Shown piece by piece: positions 26,387 through 39,848 of a stretch of 64,000 bases of DNA. Each line of letters starts with the position of its first letter. Position 1 is the first letter of the stretch. Origin of the DNA: Zhengitettix transpicula (taxonomy: Eukaryota > Arthropoda > Insecta > Orthoptera > Tetrigidae); NCBI GenBank assembly GCA_037074705.1, contig JAYJMR010000033.1:17501-81500 (forward strand). The letters are read 5' to 3'. Both the position numbers and the translations under genes were made by a program. The notes below the pieces were generated by a model. It made no database searches. It worked only from the letters and a program-made list of their open reading frames with translations, and was not told where the DNA came from.

Positions 26387-26427
<41 letters not shown>

Positions 26428-26610
26428 TCACAGAAGAGTGTATATATATATACATGTAAAGAAACTTTAGTAGAGAAGAAATTAAAATTATAAAATAATT
26501 CGATCCGCGGAATATTAATTTGTAAGTTTTTACTAATGTTCGCTTGCAACAGCTATGCTGCGTGCGTGCGGCGGCGAGGAAGACGTTCGTAGATTACAAC
26601 GGGCAGTCGT

Positions 26611-26652
<42 letters not shown>

Positions 26653-26835
26653 TCACAGAAGAGTGTATATATATATACATGTAAAGAAACTTTAGTAGAG
26701 AAGAAATTAAAATTATAAAATAATTCGATCCGCGGAATATTAATTTGTAAGTTTTTACTAATGTTCGCTTGCAACAGCTATGCTGCGTGCGTGCGGCGGC
26801 GAGGAAGACGTTCGTAGATTACAACGGGCAGTCGT

Positions 26836-26876
<41 letters not shown>

Positions 26877-27059
26877 TCACAGAAGAGTGTATATATATAT
26901 ACATGTAAAGAAACTTTAGTAGAGAAGAAATTAAAATTATAAAATAATTCGATCCGCGGAATATTAATTTGTAAGTTTTTACTAATGTTCGCTTGCAACA
27001 GCTATGCTGCGTGCGTGCGGCGGCGAGGAAGACGTTCGTAGATTACAACGGGCAGTCGT

Positions 27060-27100
<41 letters not shown>

Positions 27101-27283
27101 TCACAGAAGAGTGTATATATATATACATGTAAAGAAACTTTAGTAGAGAAGAAATTAAAATTATAAAATAATTCGATCCGCGGAATATTAATTTGTAAGT
27201 TTTTACTAATGTTCGCTTGCAACAGCTATGCTGCGTGCGTGCGGCGGCGAGGAAGACGTTCGTAGATTACAACGGGCAGTCGT

Positions 27284-27325
<42 letters not shown>

Positions 27326-27508
27326 TCACAGAAGAGTGTATATATATATACATGTAAAGAAACTTTAGTAGAGAAGAAATTAAAATTATAAAATAATTCG
27401 ATCCGCGGAATATTAATTTGTAAGTTTTTACTAATGTTCGCTTGCAACAGCTATGCTGCGTGCGTGCGGCGGCGAGGAAGACGTTCGTAGATTACAACGG
27501 GCAGTCGT

Positions 27509-27549
<41 letters not shown>

Positions 27550-27732
27550 TCACAGAAGAGTGTATATATATATACATGTAAAGAAACTTTAGTAGAGAAG
27601 AAATTAAAATTATAAAATAATTCGATCCGCGGAATATTAATTTGTAAGTTTTTACTAATGTTCGCTTGCAACAGCTATGCTGCGTGCGTGCGGCGGCGAG
27701 GAAGACGTTCGTAGATTACAACGGGCAGTCGT

Positions 27733-27773
<41 letters not shown>

Positions 27774-27956
27774 TCACAGAAGAGTGTATATATATATACA
27801 TGTAAAGAAACTTTAGTAGAGAAGAAATTAAAATTATAAAATAATTCGATCCGCGGAATATTAATTTGTAAGTTTTTACTAATGTTCGCTTGCAACAGCT
27901 ATGCTGCGTGCGTGCGGCGGCGAGGAAGACGTTCGTAGATTACAACGGGCAGTCGT

Positions 27957-27998
<42 letters not shown>

Positions 27999-28181
27999 TC
28001 ACAGAAGAGTGTATATATATATACATGTAAAGAAACTTTAGTAGAGAAGAAATTAAAATTATAAAATAATTCGATCCGCGGAATATTAATTTGTAAGTTT
28101 TTACTAATGTTCGCTTGCAACAGCTATGCTGCGTGCGTGCGGCGGCGAGGAAGACGTTCGTAGATTACAACGGGCAGTCGT

Positions 28182-28222
<41 letters not shown>

Positions 28223-28405
28223 TCACAGAAGAGTGTATATATATATACATGTAAAGAAACTTTAGTAGAGAAGAAATTAAAATTATAAAATAATTCGATC
28301 CGCGGAATATTAATTTGTAAGTTTTTACTAATGTTCGCTTGCAACAGCTATGCTGCGTGCGTGCGGCGGCGAGGAAGACGTTCGTAGATTACAACGGGCA
28401 GTCGT

Positions 28406-28447
<42 letters not shown>

Positions 28448-28630
28448 TCACAGAAGAGTGTATATATATATACATGTAAAGAAACTTTAGTAGAGAAGAA
28501 ATTAAAATTATAAAATAATTCGATCCGCGGAATATTAATTTGTAAGTTTTTACTAATGTTCGCTTGCAACAGCTATGCTGCGTGCGTGCGGCGGCGAGGA
28601 AGACGTTCGTAGATTACAACGGGCAGTCGT

Positions 28631-28671
<41 letters not shown>

Positions 28672-28854
28672 TCACAGAAGAGTGTATATATATATACATG
28701 TAAAGAAACTTTAGTAGAGAAGAAATTAAAATTATAAAATAATTCGATCCGCGGAATATTAATTTGTAAGTTTTTACTAATGTTCGCTTGCAACAGCTAT
28801 GCTGCGTGCGTGCGGCGGCGAGGAAGACGTTCGTAGATTACAACGGGCAGTCGT

Positions 28855-28896
<42 letters not shown>

Positions 28897-29079
28897 TCAC
28901 AGAAGAGTGTATATATATATACATGTAAAGAAACTTTAGTAGAGAAGAAATTAAAATTATAAAATAATTCGATCCGCGGAATATTAATTTGTAAGTTTTT
29001 ACTAATGTTCGCTTGCAACAGCTATGCTGCGTGCGTGCGGCGGCGAGGAAGACGTTCGTAGATTACAACGGGCAGTCGT

Positions 29080-29121
<42 letters not shown>

Positions 29122-29304
29122 TCACAGAAGAGTGTATATATATATACATGTAAAGAAACTTTAGTAGAGAAGAAATTAAAATTATAAAATAATTCGATCC
29201 GCGGAATATTAATTTGTAAGTTTTTACTAATGTTCGCTTGCAACAGCTATGCTGCGTGCGTGCGGCGGCGAGGAAGACGTTCGTAGATTACAACGGGCAG
29301 TCGT

Positions 29305-29346
<42 letters not shown>

Positions 29347-29529
29347 TCACAGAAGAGTGTATATATATATACATGTAAAGAAACTTTAGTAGAGAAGAAA
29401 TTAAAATTATAAAATAATTCGATCCGCGGAATATTAATTTGTAAGTTTTTACTAATGTTCGCTTGCAACAGCTATGCTGCGTGCGTGCGGCGGCGAGGAA
29501 GACGTTCGTAGATTACAACGGGCAGTCGT

Positions 29530-29571
<42 letters not shown>

Positions 29572-29754
29572 TCACAGAAGAGTGTATATATATATACATG
29601 TAAAGAAACTTTAGTAGAGAAGAAATTAAAATTATAAAATAATTCGATCCGCGGAATATTAATTTGTAAGTTTTTACTAATGTTCGCTTGCAACAGCTAT
29701 GCTGCGTGCGTGCGGCGGCGAGGAAGACGTTCGTAGATTACAACGGGCAGTCGT

Positions 29755-29796
<42 letters not shown>

Positions 29797-29979
29797 TCAC
29801 AGAAGAGTGTATATATATATACATGTAAAGAAACTTTAGTAGAGAAGAAATTAAAATTATAAAATAATTCGATCCGCGGAATATTAATTTGTAAGTTTTT
29901 ACTAATGTTCGCTTGCAACAGCTATGCTGCGTGCGTGCGGCGGCGAGGAAGACGTTCGTAGATTACAACGGGCAGTCGT

Positions 29980-30020
<41 letters not shown>

Positions 30021-30203
30021 TCACAGAAGAGTGTATATATATATACATGTAAAGAAACTTTAGTAGAGAAGAAATTAAAATTATAAAATAATTCGATCCG
30101 CGGAATATTAATTTGTAAGTTTTTACTAATGTTCGCTTGCAACAGCTATGCTGCGTGCGTGCGGCGGCGAGGAAGACGTTCGTAGATTACAACGGGCAGT
30201 CGT

Positions 30204-30244
<41 letters not shown>

Positions 30245-30427
30245 TCACAGAAGAGTGTATATATATATACATGTAAAGAAACTTTAGTAGAGAAGAAATT
30301 AAAATTATAAAATAATTCGATCCGCGGAATATTAATTTGTAAGTTTTTACTAATGTTCGCTTGCAACAGCTATGCTGCGTGCGTGCGGCGGCGAGGAAGA
30401 CGTTCGTAGATTACAACGGGCAGTCGT

Positions 30428-30468
<41 letters not shown>

Positions 30469-30651
30469 TCACAGAAGAGTGTATATATATATACATGTAA
30501 AGAAACTTTAGTAGAGAAGAAATTAAAATTATAAAATAATTCGATCCGCGGAATATTAATTTGTAAGTTTTTACTAATGTTCGCTTGCAACAGCTATGCT
30601 GCGTGCGTGCGGCGGCGAGGAAGACGTTCGTAGATTACAACGGGCAGTCGT

Positions 30652-30692
<41 letters not shown>

Positions 30693-30875
30693 TCACAGAA
30701 GAGTGTATATATATATACATGTAAAGAAACTTTAGTAGAGAAGAAATTAAAATTATAAAATAATTCGATCCGCGGAATATTAATTTGTAAGTTTTTACTA
30801 ATGTTCGCTTGCAACAGCTATGCTGCGTGCGTGCGGCGGCGAGGAAGACGTTCGTAGATTACAACGGGCAGTCGT

Positions 30876-30916
<41 letters not shown>

Positions 30917-31099
30917 TCACAGAAGAGTGTATATATATATACATGTAAAGAAACTTTAGTAGAGAAGAAATTAAAATTATAAAATAATTCGATCCGCGGA
31001 ATATTAATTTGTAAGTTTTTACTAATGTTCGCTTGCAACAGCTATGCTGCGTGCGTGCGGCGGCGAGGAAGACGTTCGTAGATTACAACGGGCAGTCGT

Positions 31100-31141
<42 letters not shown>

Positions 31142-31324
31142 TCACAGAAGAGTGTATATATATATACATGTAAAGAAACTTTAGTAGAGAAGAAATTAAA
31201 ATTATAAAATAATTCGATCCGCGGAATATTAATTTGTAAGTTTTTACTAATGTTCGCTTGCAACAGCTATGCTGCGTGCGTGCGGCGGCGAGGAAGACGT
31301 TCGTAGATTACAACGGGCAGTCGT

Positions 31325-31366
<42 letters not shown>

Positions 31367-31549
31367 TCACAGAAGAGTGTATATATATATACATGTAAAG
31401 AAACTTTAGTAGAGAAGAAATTAAAATTATAAAATAATTCGATCCGCGGAATATTAATTTGTAAGTTTTTACTAATGTTCGCTTGCAACAGCTATGCTGC
31501 GTGCGTGCGGCGGCGAGGAAGACGTTCGTAGATTACAACGGGCAGTCGT

Positions 31550-31590
<41 letters not shown>

Positions 31591-31773
31591 TCACAGAAGA
31601 GTGTATATATATATACATGTAAAGAAACTTTAGTAGAGAAGAAATTAAAATTATAAAATAATTCGATCCGCGGAATATTAATTTGTAAGTTTTTACTAAT
31701 GTTCGCTTGCAACAGCTATGCTGCGTGCGTGCGGCGGCGAGGAAGACGTTCGTAGATTACAACGGGCAGTCGT

Positions 31774-31814
<41 letters not shown>

Positions 31815-31997
31815 TCACAGAAGAGTGTATATATATATACATGTAAAGAAACTTTAGTAGAGAAGAAATTAAAATTATAAAATAATTCGATCCGCGGAAT
31901 ATTAATTTGTAAGTTTTTACTAATGTTCGCTTGCAACAGCTATGCTGCGTGCGTGCGGCGGCGAGGAAGACGTTCGTAGATTACAACGGGCAGTCGT

Positions 31998-32038
<41 letters not shown>

Positions 32039-32221
32039 TCACAGAAGAGTGTATATATATATACATGTAAAGAAACTTTAGTAGAGAAGAAATTAAAATT
32101 ATAAAATAATTCGATCCGCGGAATATTAATTTGTAAGTTTTTACTAATGTTCGCTTGCAACAGCTATGCTGCGTGCGTGCGGCGGCGAGGAAGACGTTCG
32201 TAGATTACAACGGGCAGTCGT

Positions 32222-32262
<41 letters not shown>

Positions 32263-32445
32263 TCACAGAAGAGTGTATATATATATACATGTAAAGAAAC
32301 TTTAGTAGAGAAGAAATTAAAATTATAAAATAATTCGATCCGCGGAATATTAATTTGTAAGTTTTTACTAATGTTCGCTTGCAACAGCTATGCTGCGTGC
32401 GTGCGGCGGCGAGGAAGACGTTCGTAGATTACAACGGGCAGTCGT

Positions 32446-32488
<43 letters not shown>

Positions 32489-32671
32489 TCACAGAAGAGT
32501 GTATATATATATACATGTAAAGAAACTTTAGTAGAGAAGAAATTAAAATTATAAAATAATTCGATCCGCGGAATATTAATTTGTAAGTTTTTACTAATGT
32601 TCGCTTGCAACAGCTATGCTGCGTGCGTGCGGCGGCGAGGAAGACGTTCGTAGATTACAACGGGCAGTCGT

Positions 32672-32713
<42 letters not shown>

Positions 32714-32896
32714 TCACAGAAGAGTGTATATATATATACATGTAAAGAAACTTTAGTAGAGAAGAAATTAAAATTATAAAATAATTCGATCCGCGGAATA
32801 TTAATTTGTAAGTTTTTACTAATGTTCGCTTGCAACAGCTATGCTGCGTGCGTGCGGCGGCGAGGAAGACGTTCGTAGATTACAACGGGCAGTCGT

Positions 32897-32937
<41 letters not shown>

Positions 32938-33120
32938 TCACAGAAGAGTGTATATATATATACATGTAAAGAAACTTTAGTAGAGAAGAAATTAAAATTA
33001 TAAAATAATTCGATCCGCGGAATATTAATTTGTAAGTTTTTACTAATGTTCGCTTGCAACAGCTATGCTGCGTGCGTGCGGCGGCGAGGAAGACGTTCGT
33101 AGATTACAACGGGCAGTCGT

Positions 33121-33162
<42 letters not shown>

Positions 33163-33345
33163 TCACAGAAGAGTGTATATATATATACATGTAAAGAAAC
33201 TTTAGTAGAGAAGAAATTAAAATTATAAAATAATTCGATCCGCGGAATATTAATTTGTAAGTTTTTACTAATGTTCGCTTGCAACAGCTATGCTGCGTGC
33301 GTGCGGCGGCGAGGAAGACGTTCGTAGATTACAACGGGCAGTCGT

Positions 33346-33386
<41 letters not shown>

Positions 33387-33569
33387 TCACAGAAGAGTGT
33401 ATATATATATACATGTAAAGAAACTTTAGTAGAGAAGAAATTAAAATTATAAAATAATTCGATCCGCGGAATATTAATTTGTAAGTTTTTACTAATGTTC
33501 GCTTGCAACAGCTATGCTGCGTGCGTGCGGCGGCGAGGAAGACGTTCGTAGATTACAACGGGCAGTCGT

Positions 33570-33610
<41 letters not shown>

Positions 33611-33792
33611 TCACAGAAGAGTGTATATATATATACATGTAAAGAAACTTTAGTAGAGAAGAAATTAAAATTATAAAATAATTCGATCCGCGGAATATTA
33701 ATTTGTAAGTTTTTACTAATGTTCGCTTGCAACAGCTATCTGCGTGCGTGCGGCGGCGAGGAAGACGTTCGTAGATTACAACGGGCAGTCGT

Positions 33793-33828
<36 letters not shown>

Positions 33829-34011
33829 TCACAGAAGAGTGTATATATATATACATGTAAAGAAACTTTAGTAGAGAAGAAATTAAAATTATAAAATAAT
33901 TCGATCCGCGGAATATTAATTTGTAAGTTTTTACTAATGTTCGCTTGCAACAGCTATGCTGCGTGCGTGCGGCGGCGAGGAAGACGTTCGTAGATTACAA
34001 CGGGCAGTCGT

Positions 34012-34054
<43 letters not shown>

Positions 34055-34237
34055 TCACAGAAGAGTGTATATATATATACATGTAAAGAAACTTTAGTAG
34101 AGAAGAAATTAAAATTATAAAATAATTCGATCCGCGGAATATTAATTTGTAAGTTTTTACTAATGTTCGCTTGCAACAGCTATGCTGCGTGCGTGCGGCG
34201 GCGAGGAAGACGTTCGTAGATTACAACGGGCAGTCGT

Positions 34238-34281
<44 letters not shown>

Positions 34282-34464
34282 TCACAGAAGAGTGTATATA
34301 TATATACATGTAAAGAAACTTTAGTAGAGAAGAAATTAAAATTATAAAATAATTCGATCCGCGGAATATTAATTTGTAAGTTTTTACTAATGTTCGCTTG
34401 CAACAGCTATGCTGCGTGCGTGCGGCGGCGAGGAAGACGTTCGTAGATTACAACGGGCAGTCGT

Positions 34465-34508
<44 letters not shown>

Positions 34509-34691
34509 TCACAGAAGAGTGTATATATATATACATGTAAAGAAACTTTAGTAGAGAAGAAATTAAAATTATAAAATAATTCGATCCGCGGAATATTAAT
34601 TTGTAAGTTTTTACTAATGTTCGCTTGCAACAGCTATGCTGCGTGCGTGCGGCGGCGAGGAAGACGTTCGTAGATTACAACGGGCAGTCGT

Positions 34692-34737
<46 letters not shown>

Positions 34738-34918
34738 TCACAGAAGAGTGTATATATATACATGTAAAGAAACTTTAGTAGAGAAGAAATTAAAATTATA
34801 AAATAATTCGATCCGCGGAATATTAATTTGTAAGTTTTTACTAATGTTCGCTTGCAACAGCTATGCTGCGTGCGTGCGGCGGCGAGGAAGACGTTCGTAG
34901 ATTACAACGGGCAGTCGT

Positions 34919-34958
<40 letters not shown>

Positions 34959-35141
34959 TCACAGAAGAGTGTATATATATATACATGTAAAGAAACTTTA
35001 GTAGAGAAGAAATTAAAATTATAAAATAATTCGATCCGCGGAATATTAATTTGTAAGTTTTTACTAATGTTCGCTTGCAACAGCTATGCTGCGTGCGTGC
35101 GGCGGCGAGGAAGACGTTCGTAGATTACAACGGGCAGTCGT

Positions 35142-35183
<42 letters not shown>

Positions 35184-35366
35184 TCACAGAAGAGTGTATA
35201 TATATATACATGTAAAGAAACTTTAGTAGAGAAGAAATTAAAATTATAAAATAATTCGATCCGCGGAATATTAATTTGTAAGTTTTTACTAATGTTCGCT
35301 TGCAACAGCTATGCTGCGTGCGTGCGGCGGCGAGGAAGACGTTCGTAGATTACAACGGGCAGTCGT

Positions 35367-35404
<38 letters not shown>

Positions 35405-35587
35405 TCACAGAACAGTGTATATATATATACATGTAAAGAAACTTTAGTAGAGAAGAAATTAAAATTATAAAATAATTCGATCCGCGGAATATTAATTTGT
35501 AAGTTTTTACTAATGTTCGCTTGCAACAGCTATGCTGCGTGCGTGCGGCGGCGAGGAAGACGTTCGTAGATTACAACGGGCAGTCGT

Positions 35588-35627
<40 letters not shown>

Positions 35628-36020
35628 TCACAGAAGAGTGTATATATATATACATGTAAAGAAACTTTAGTAGAGAAGAAATTAAAATTATAAAATAATT
35701 CGATCCGCGGAATATTAATTTGTAAGTTTTTACTAATGTTCGCTTGCAACAGCTATGCTGCGTGCGTGCGGCGGCGAGGAAGACGTTCGTAGATTACAAC
35801 GGGCAGTCGTGTTTTTTTTTTTTTTTTTTTTTTTAACTCACAGAAGAGTGTATATATATATACATGTAAAGAAACTTTAGTAGAGAAGAAATTAAAATTA
35901 TAAAATAATTCGATCCGCGGAATATTAATTTGTAAGTTTTTACTAATGTTCGCTTGCAACAGCTATGCTGCGTGCGTGCGGCGGCGAGGAAGACGTTCGT
36001 AGATTACAACGGGCAGTCGT

Positions 36021-36069
<49 letters not shown>

Positions 36070-36252
36070 TCACAGAAGAGTGTATATATATATACATGTA
36101 AAGAAACTTTAGTAGAGAAGAAATTAAAATTATAAAATAATTCGATCCGCGGAATATTAATTTGTAAGTTTTTACTAATGTTCGCTTGCAACAGCTATGC
36201 TGCGTGCGTGCGGCGGCGAGGAAGACGTTCGTAGATTACAACGGGCAGTCGT

Positions 36253-36300
<48 letters not shown>

Positions 36301-36485
36301 TCACAGAAGAGTGTATATATATATACATGTAAAGAAACTTTAGTAGAGAAGAAATTAAAATTATAAAATAATTCGATCCGCGGAATATTAATTTGTAAGT
36401 TTTTACTAATGTTCGCTTGCAACAGCTATGCTGCGTGCGTGCGGCGGCGAGGAAGACGTTCGTAGATTACAACGGGCAGTCGTGT

Positions 36486-36532
<47 letters not shown>

Positions 36533-36713
36533 TCACAGAAGAGTGTATATATATACATGTAAAGAAACTTTAGTAGAGAAGAAATTAAAATTATAAAATA
36601 ATTCGATCCGCGGAATATTAATTTGTAAGTTTTTACTAATGTTCGCTTGCAACAGCTATGCTGCGTGCGTGCGGCGGCGAGGAAGACGTTCGTAGATTAC
36701 AACGGGCAGTCGT

Positions 36714-36757
<44 letters not shown>

Positions 36758-36940
36758 TCACAGAAGAGTGTATATATATATACATGTAAAGAAACTTTAG
36801 TAGAGAAGAAATTAAAATTATAAAATAATTCGATCCGCGGAATATTAATTTGTAAGTTTTTACTAATGTTCGCTTGCAACAGCTATGCTGCGTGCGTGCG
36901 GCGGCGAGGAAGACGTTCGTAGATTACAACGGGCAGTCGT

Positions 36941-36980
<40 letters not shown>

Positions 36981-37163
36981 TCACAGAAGAGTGTATATAT
37001 ATATACATGTAAAGAAACTTTAGTAGAGAAGAAATTAAAATTATAAAATAATTCGATCCGCGGAATATTAATTTGTAAGTTTTTACTAATGTTCGCTTGC
37101 AACAGCTATGCTGCGTGCGTGCGGCGGCGAGGAAGACGTTCGTAGATTACAACGGGCAGTCGT

Positions 37164-37207
<44 letters not shown>

Positions 37208-37389
37208 TCACAGAACAGTGTATATATATATACATGTAAAGAAACTTTAGTAGAGAAGAAATTAAAATTTAAAATAATTCGATCCGCGGAATATTAATTT
37301 GTAAGTTTTTACTAATGTTCGCTTGCAACAGCTATGCTGCGTGCGTGCGGCGGCGAGGAAGACGTTCGTAGATTACAACGGGCAGTCGT

Positions 37390-37439
<50 letters not shown>

Positions 37440-37622
37440 TCACAGAAGAGTGTATATATATATACATGTAAAGAAACTTTAGTAGAGAAGAAATTAAAAT
37501 TATAAAATAATTCGATCCGCGGAATATTAATTTGTAAGTTTTTACTAATGTTCGCTTGCAACAGCTATGCTGCGTGCGTGCGGCGGCGAGGAAGACGTTC
37601 GTAGATTACAACGGGCAGTCGT

Positions 37623-37672
<50 letters not shown>

Positions 37673-38066
37673 TCACAGAAGAGTGTATATATATATACAT
37701 GTAAAGAAACTTTAGTAGAGAAGAAATTAAAATTATAAAATAATTCGATCCGCGGAATATTAATTTGTAAGTTTTTACTAATGTTCGCTTGCAACAGCTA
37801 TGCTGCGTGCGTGCGGCGGCGAGGAAGACGTTCGTAGATTACAACGGGCAGTCGTGTTTTTTTTTTTTTTTTTTTTTTTTAACTCACAGAAGAGTGTATA
37901 TATATATACATGTAAAGAAACTTTAGTAGAGAAGAAATTAAAATTATAAAATAATTCGATCCGCGGAATATTAATTTGTAAGTTTTTACTAATGTTCGCT
38001 TGCAACAGCTATGCTGCGTGCGTGCGGCGGCGAGGAAGACGTTCGTAGATTACAACGGGCAGTCGT

Positions 38067-38116
<50 letters not shown>

Positions 38117-38507
38117 TCACAGAAGAGTGTATATATATATACATGTAAAGAAACTTTAGTAGAGAAGAAATTAAAATTATAAAATAATTCGATCCGCGGA
38201 ATATTAATTTGTAAGTTTTTACTAATGTTCGCTTGCAACAGCTATGCTGCGTGCGTGCGGCGGCGAGGAAGACGTTCGTAGATTACAACGGGCAGTCGTG
38301 TTTTTTTTTTTTTTTTTTTTTAACTCACAGAAGAGTGTATATATATATACATGTAAAGAAACTTTAGTAGAGAAGAAATTAAAATTATAAAATAATTCGA
38401 TCCGCGGAATATTAATTTGTAAGTTTTTACTAATGTTCGCTTGCAACAGCTATGCTGCGTGCGTGCGGCGGCGAGGAAGACGTTCGTAGATTACAACGGG
38501 CAGTCGT

Positions 38508-38550
<43 letters not shown>

Positions 38551-39311
38551 TCACAGAAGAGTGTATATATATATACATGTAAAGAAACTTTAGTAGAGAA
38601 GAAATTAAAATTATAAAATAATTCGATCCGCGGAATATTAATTTGTAAGTTTTTACTAATGTTCGCTTGCAACAGCTATGCTGCGTGCGTGCGGCGGCGA
38701 GGAAGACGTTCGTAGATTACAACGGGCAGTCGTGTTTTGCGATGGCCGCCCAAGAGGCGCTCTGCTAGGTGGAATAAACGTATATTGCATACATTGTTTA
38801 TAAATGTATATCGAAATCCAGACGTCGGTATTTTACGTCTAAATTATAATAAAACCGAGATAGATTTATGGGAAAGTGACAGAATTAAAAGAGGCTTTAA
38901 CGGCAACGAACCCCTGTTTTCAATATAGCTACGCAGTTTCCGTCAACAACGAATATTAATTACACTTCCTTTGAGCCGAAAGAAATGAGCGGAAAAAGTA
39001 CGATGTTTTGAATACATATGTATCAGATACATATTCGTAAAAGGCGCGTTATCCTATCGTACTTGCGTGCGTGCGTGCGGCGGCGACGACGACGTTCGCG
39101 AAATACAAAAGATATATAGGGAGCGTGGTCCAGCTGGTGGCCACGGACAACGGCTTCTCCCGGAAAATTACTTGTACTCGCTGGTGCCCGGTCCTGCCTG
39201 CGAGAAGATGATTGCCGAGAGAGGTGAATCCTGTACTGGATGCGAAATCGCAGTTATTTCAAAATTTACCTGCCTTCCAACTCAATATTTGATACGTCAG
39301 AATGTTAAACT

Positions 39312-39320
39312 TCTTTCTTT
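39312..39320 (-). promoter_or_regulatory. Candidate snRNA 3' box, block 3 (serves distal U2 copy only)
   Basis: AAAGAAAGA on the U2 strand, 17 nt past the end of the distal U2 copy (39337-39525). It lies outside the duplicated segment, so the promoter-proximal copy at 39601-39789 has no equivalent behind it. Confidence 0.35.
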
Positions 39321-39323
39321 GTT

Positions 39324-39534
39324 TGAATTTCAATAAGGTGGGCCGATCCCGGCGATACTGCAAAGCCGGGCCAACCCGTGACAGATGTGGAGCAAGCTCC
39401 TAACACTCCGTCATTTTCCAAAAATGAGTTTAATATTCTGGTGGTGCGATGCACCACGTATCAGATATTAAGCTGATAAGAACAGATACTACACTTTGAT
39501 CTTAGCCAAAAGGCCGAGAAGCGATAAAGATTCC
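39324..39534 (-). repeat. 211-bp direct repeat, left copy (distal U2)
   Basis: Segment from TGAATTTCAATAAGG to AAAGATTCC, identical to 39588-39798. Together the two copies flank the 53-bp poly-T-bearing spacer. One further T (39535) also matches, so the right edge is uncertain by one base. Confidence 0.9.
39337..39525 (-). ncRNA. U2: U2 spliceosomal snRNA, copy 3a (promoterless)
   Basis: Complete 189-nt U2 sequence on the minus strand, with every core motif intact (GTAGTA, Sm site ATTTTTGG, stem-loop IV loop). Only nine bases of native upstream sequence remain (GGAATCTTT on the U2 strand), followed upstream by 20 A and 33 unrelated bases, so the candidate PSEA and TATA/PSEB-like box are missing. 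It keeps the native 3' flank with the 3' box candidate. I infer that it is not transcribed from its own promoter. It could only be made by read-through from the U2 copy at 39601-39789. An intact RNA sequence without decay suggests the duplication is recent or gene conversion keeps it clean. Confidence 0.93.
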
Positions 39535-39587
39535 TTTTTTTTTTTTTTTTTTTTGGGTAATAGGCTACATGAGGGTAATCCACGATC
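39535..39587 (-). mobile_element. Poly(A)-tailed 53-bp insert between duplicated U2 copies (probable non-LTR retrotransposon 3' remnant)
   Basis: 20 T (39535-39554) followed by 33 bp (39555-39587) seen nowhere else in the window. On the U2 strand this is a 33-nt sequence with ATTACCC twice, then A20. It lies between two 211-bp direct repeats that each contain U2. A short 3' end with a poly(A) tail between direct repeats is what a severely 5'-truncated non-LTR element leaves behind. Families that target U2 genes are known (Keno in fish; Utopia, reported among others from wasps). The fragment is too short to assign. Retroposition of a chimeric U2 transcript with a 9-bp target duplication is an equally readable alternative. 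Confidence 0.5.
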
Positions 39588-39798
39588 TGAATTTCAATAA
39601 GGTGGGCCGATCCCGGCGATACTGCAAAGCCGGGCCAACCCGTGACAGATGTGGAGCAAGCTCCTAACACTCCGTCATTTTCCAAAAATGAGTTTAATAT
39701 TCTGGTGGTGCGATGCACCACGTATCAGATATTAAGCTGATAAGAACAGATACTACACTTTGATCTTAGCCAAAAGGCCGAGAAGCGATAAAGATTCC
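39588..39798 (-). repeat. 211-bp direct repeat, right copy (promoter-proximal U2)
   Basis: Identical to 39324-39534. Its right side continues into the normal block sequence (TCGATCGGG), so this copy keeps the native promoter; its left side abuts the 33-bp insert. Confidence 0.9.
39601..39789 (-). ncRNA. U2: U2 spliceosomal snRNA, copy 3b (promoter intact, 3' flank replaced)
   Basis: Complete 189-nt U2 RNA on the minus strand, identical to the other copies, with intact branch-point recognition, Sm and stem-loop IV elements. The whole upstream region is present, with the TATA/PSEB-like box at 39813-39820 and the candidate PSEA at 39828-39848. Downstream only 13 native bases remain before the 33-nt/A20 insert, so the 3' box candidate at 17 nt is gone. 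I infer that transcription starts here but 3' processing may be weak, with run-on through the insert and the second U2 to the signal at 39312-39320. Confidence 0.95.
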
Positions 39799-39812
39799 TC
39801 GATCGGGACGGT

Positions 39813-39820
39813 CTTTTATT
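39813..39820 (-). promoter_or_regulatory. TATA/PSEB-like box of U2, block 3
   Basis: AATAAAAG at -31 to -24 of the promoter-proximal U2 copy. It is the only such element in this block although the block has two U2 copies. Confidence 0.4.
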
Positions 39821-39827
39821 CCGGACA

Positions 39828-39848
39828 CCATTGTAATCAACGGGGAGC
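39828..39848 (-). promoter_or_regulatory. Candidate PSEA of U2, block 3
   Basis: GCTCCCCGTTGATTACAATG at -59 to -39 of the promoter-proximal U2 copy. Unchanged from blocks 1 and 2 and present once only. Confidence 0.45.

Larger units (their letters stand above)
17811..38738. repeat. 225-bp satellite array, segment C (about 93 units)
   Basis: Satellite between U2 blocks 2 and 3. Three textures can be seen: variable T runs at 17811-19979; very uniform units of 223-226 bp from about 20.6 to 33.5 kb; then variable T runs again at 33.6-38.7 kb, including very short runs (24 T at 37857-37880, 21 T near 38301-38321). The stretch 19980-20617 is degraded and listed separately. The second unit after block 2 has TA x7, matching the second unit after block 1. 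Other marks: 5-bp duplication at 18686-18695, 7-nt deletion at 18887, G deletion near 33740, TA x5 at about 34751 and 36549, and C substitutions at 35413 and 37216. Confidence 0.96.

Noticed and set aside
39461..39721. Minus frame of 86 codons across the duplicated U2 and the poly-T insert
   Set aside because: It is translated U2 RNA plus the insert, arising from the duplication; not a gene or a recognisable retrotransposon ORF.
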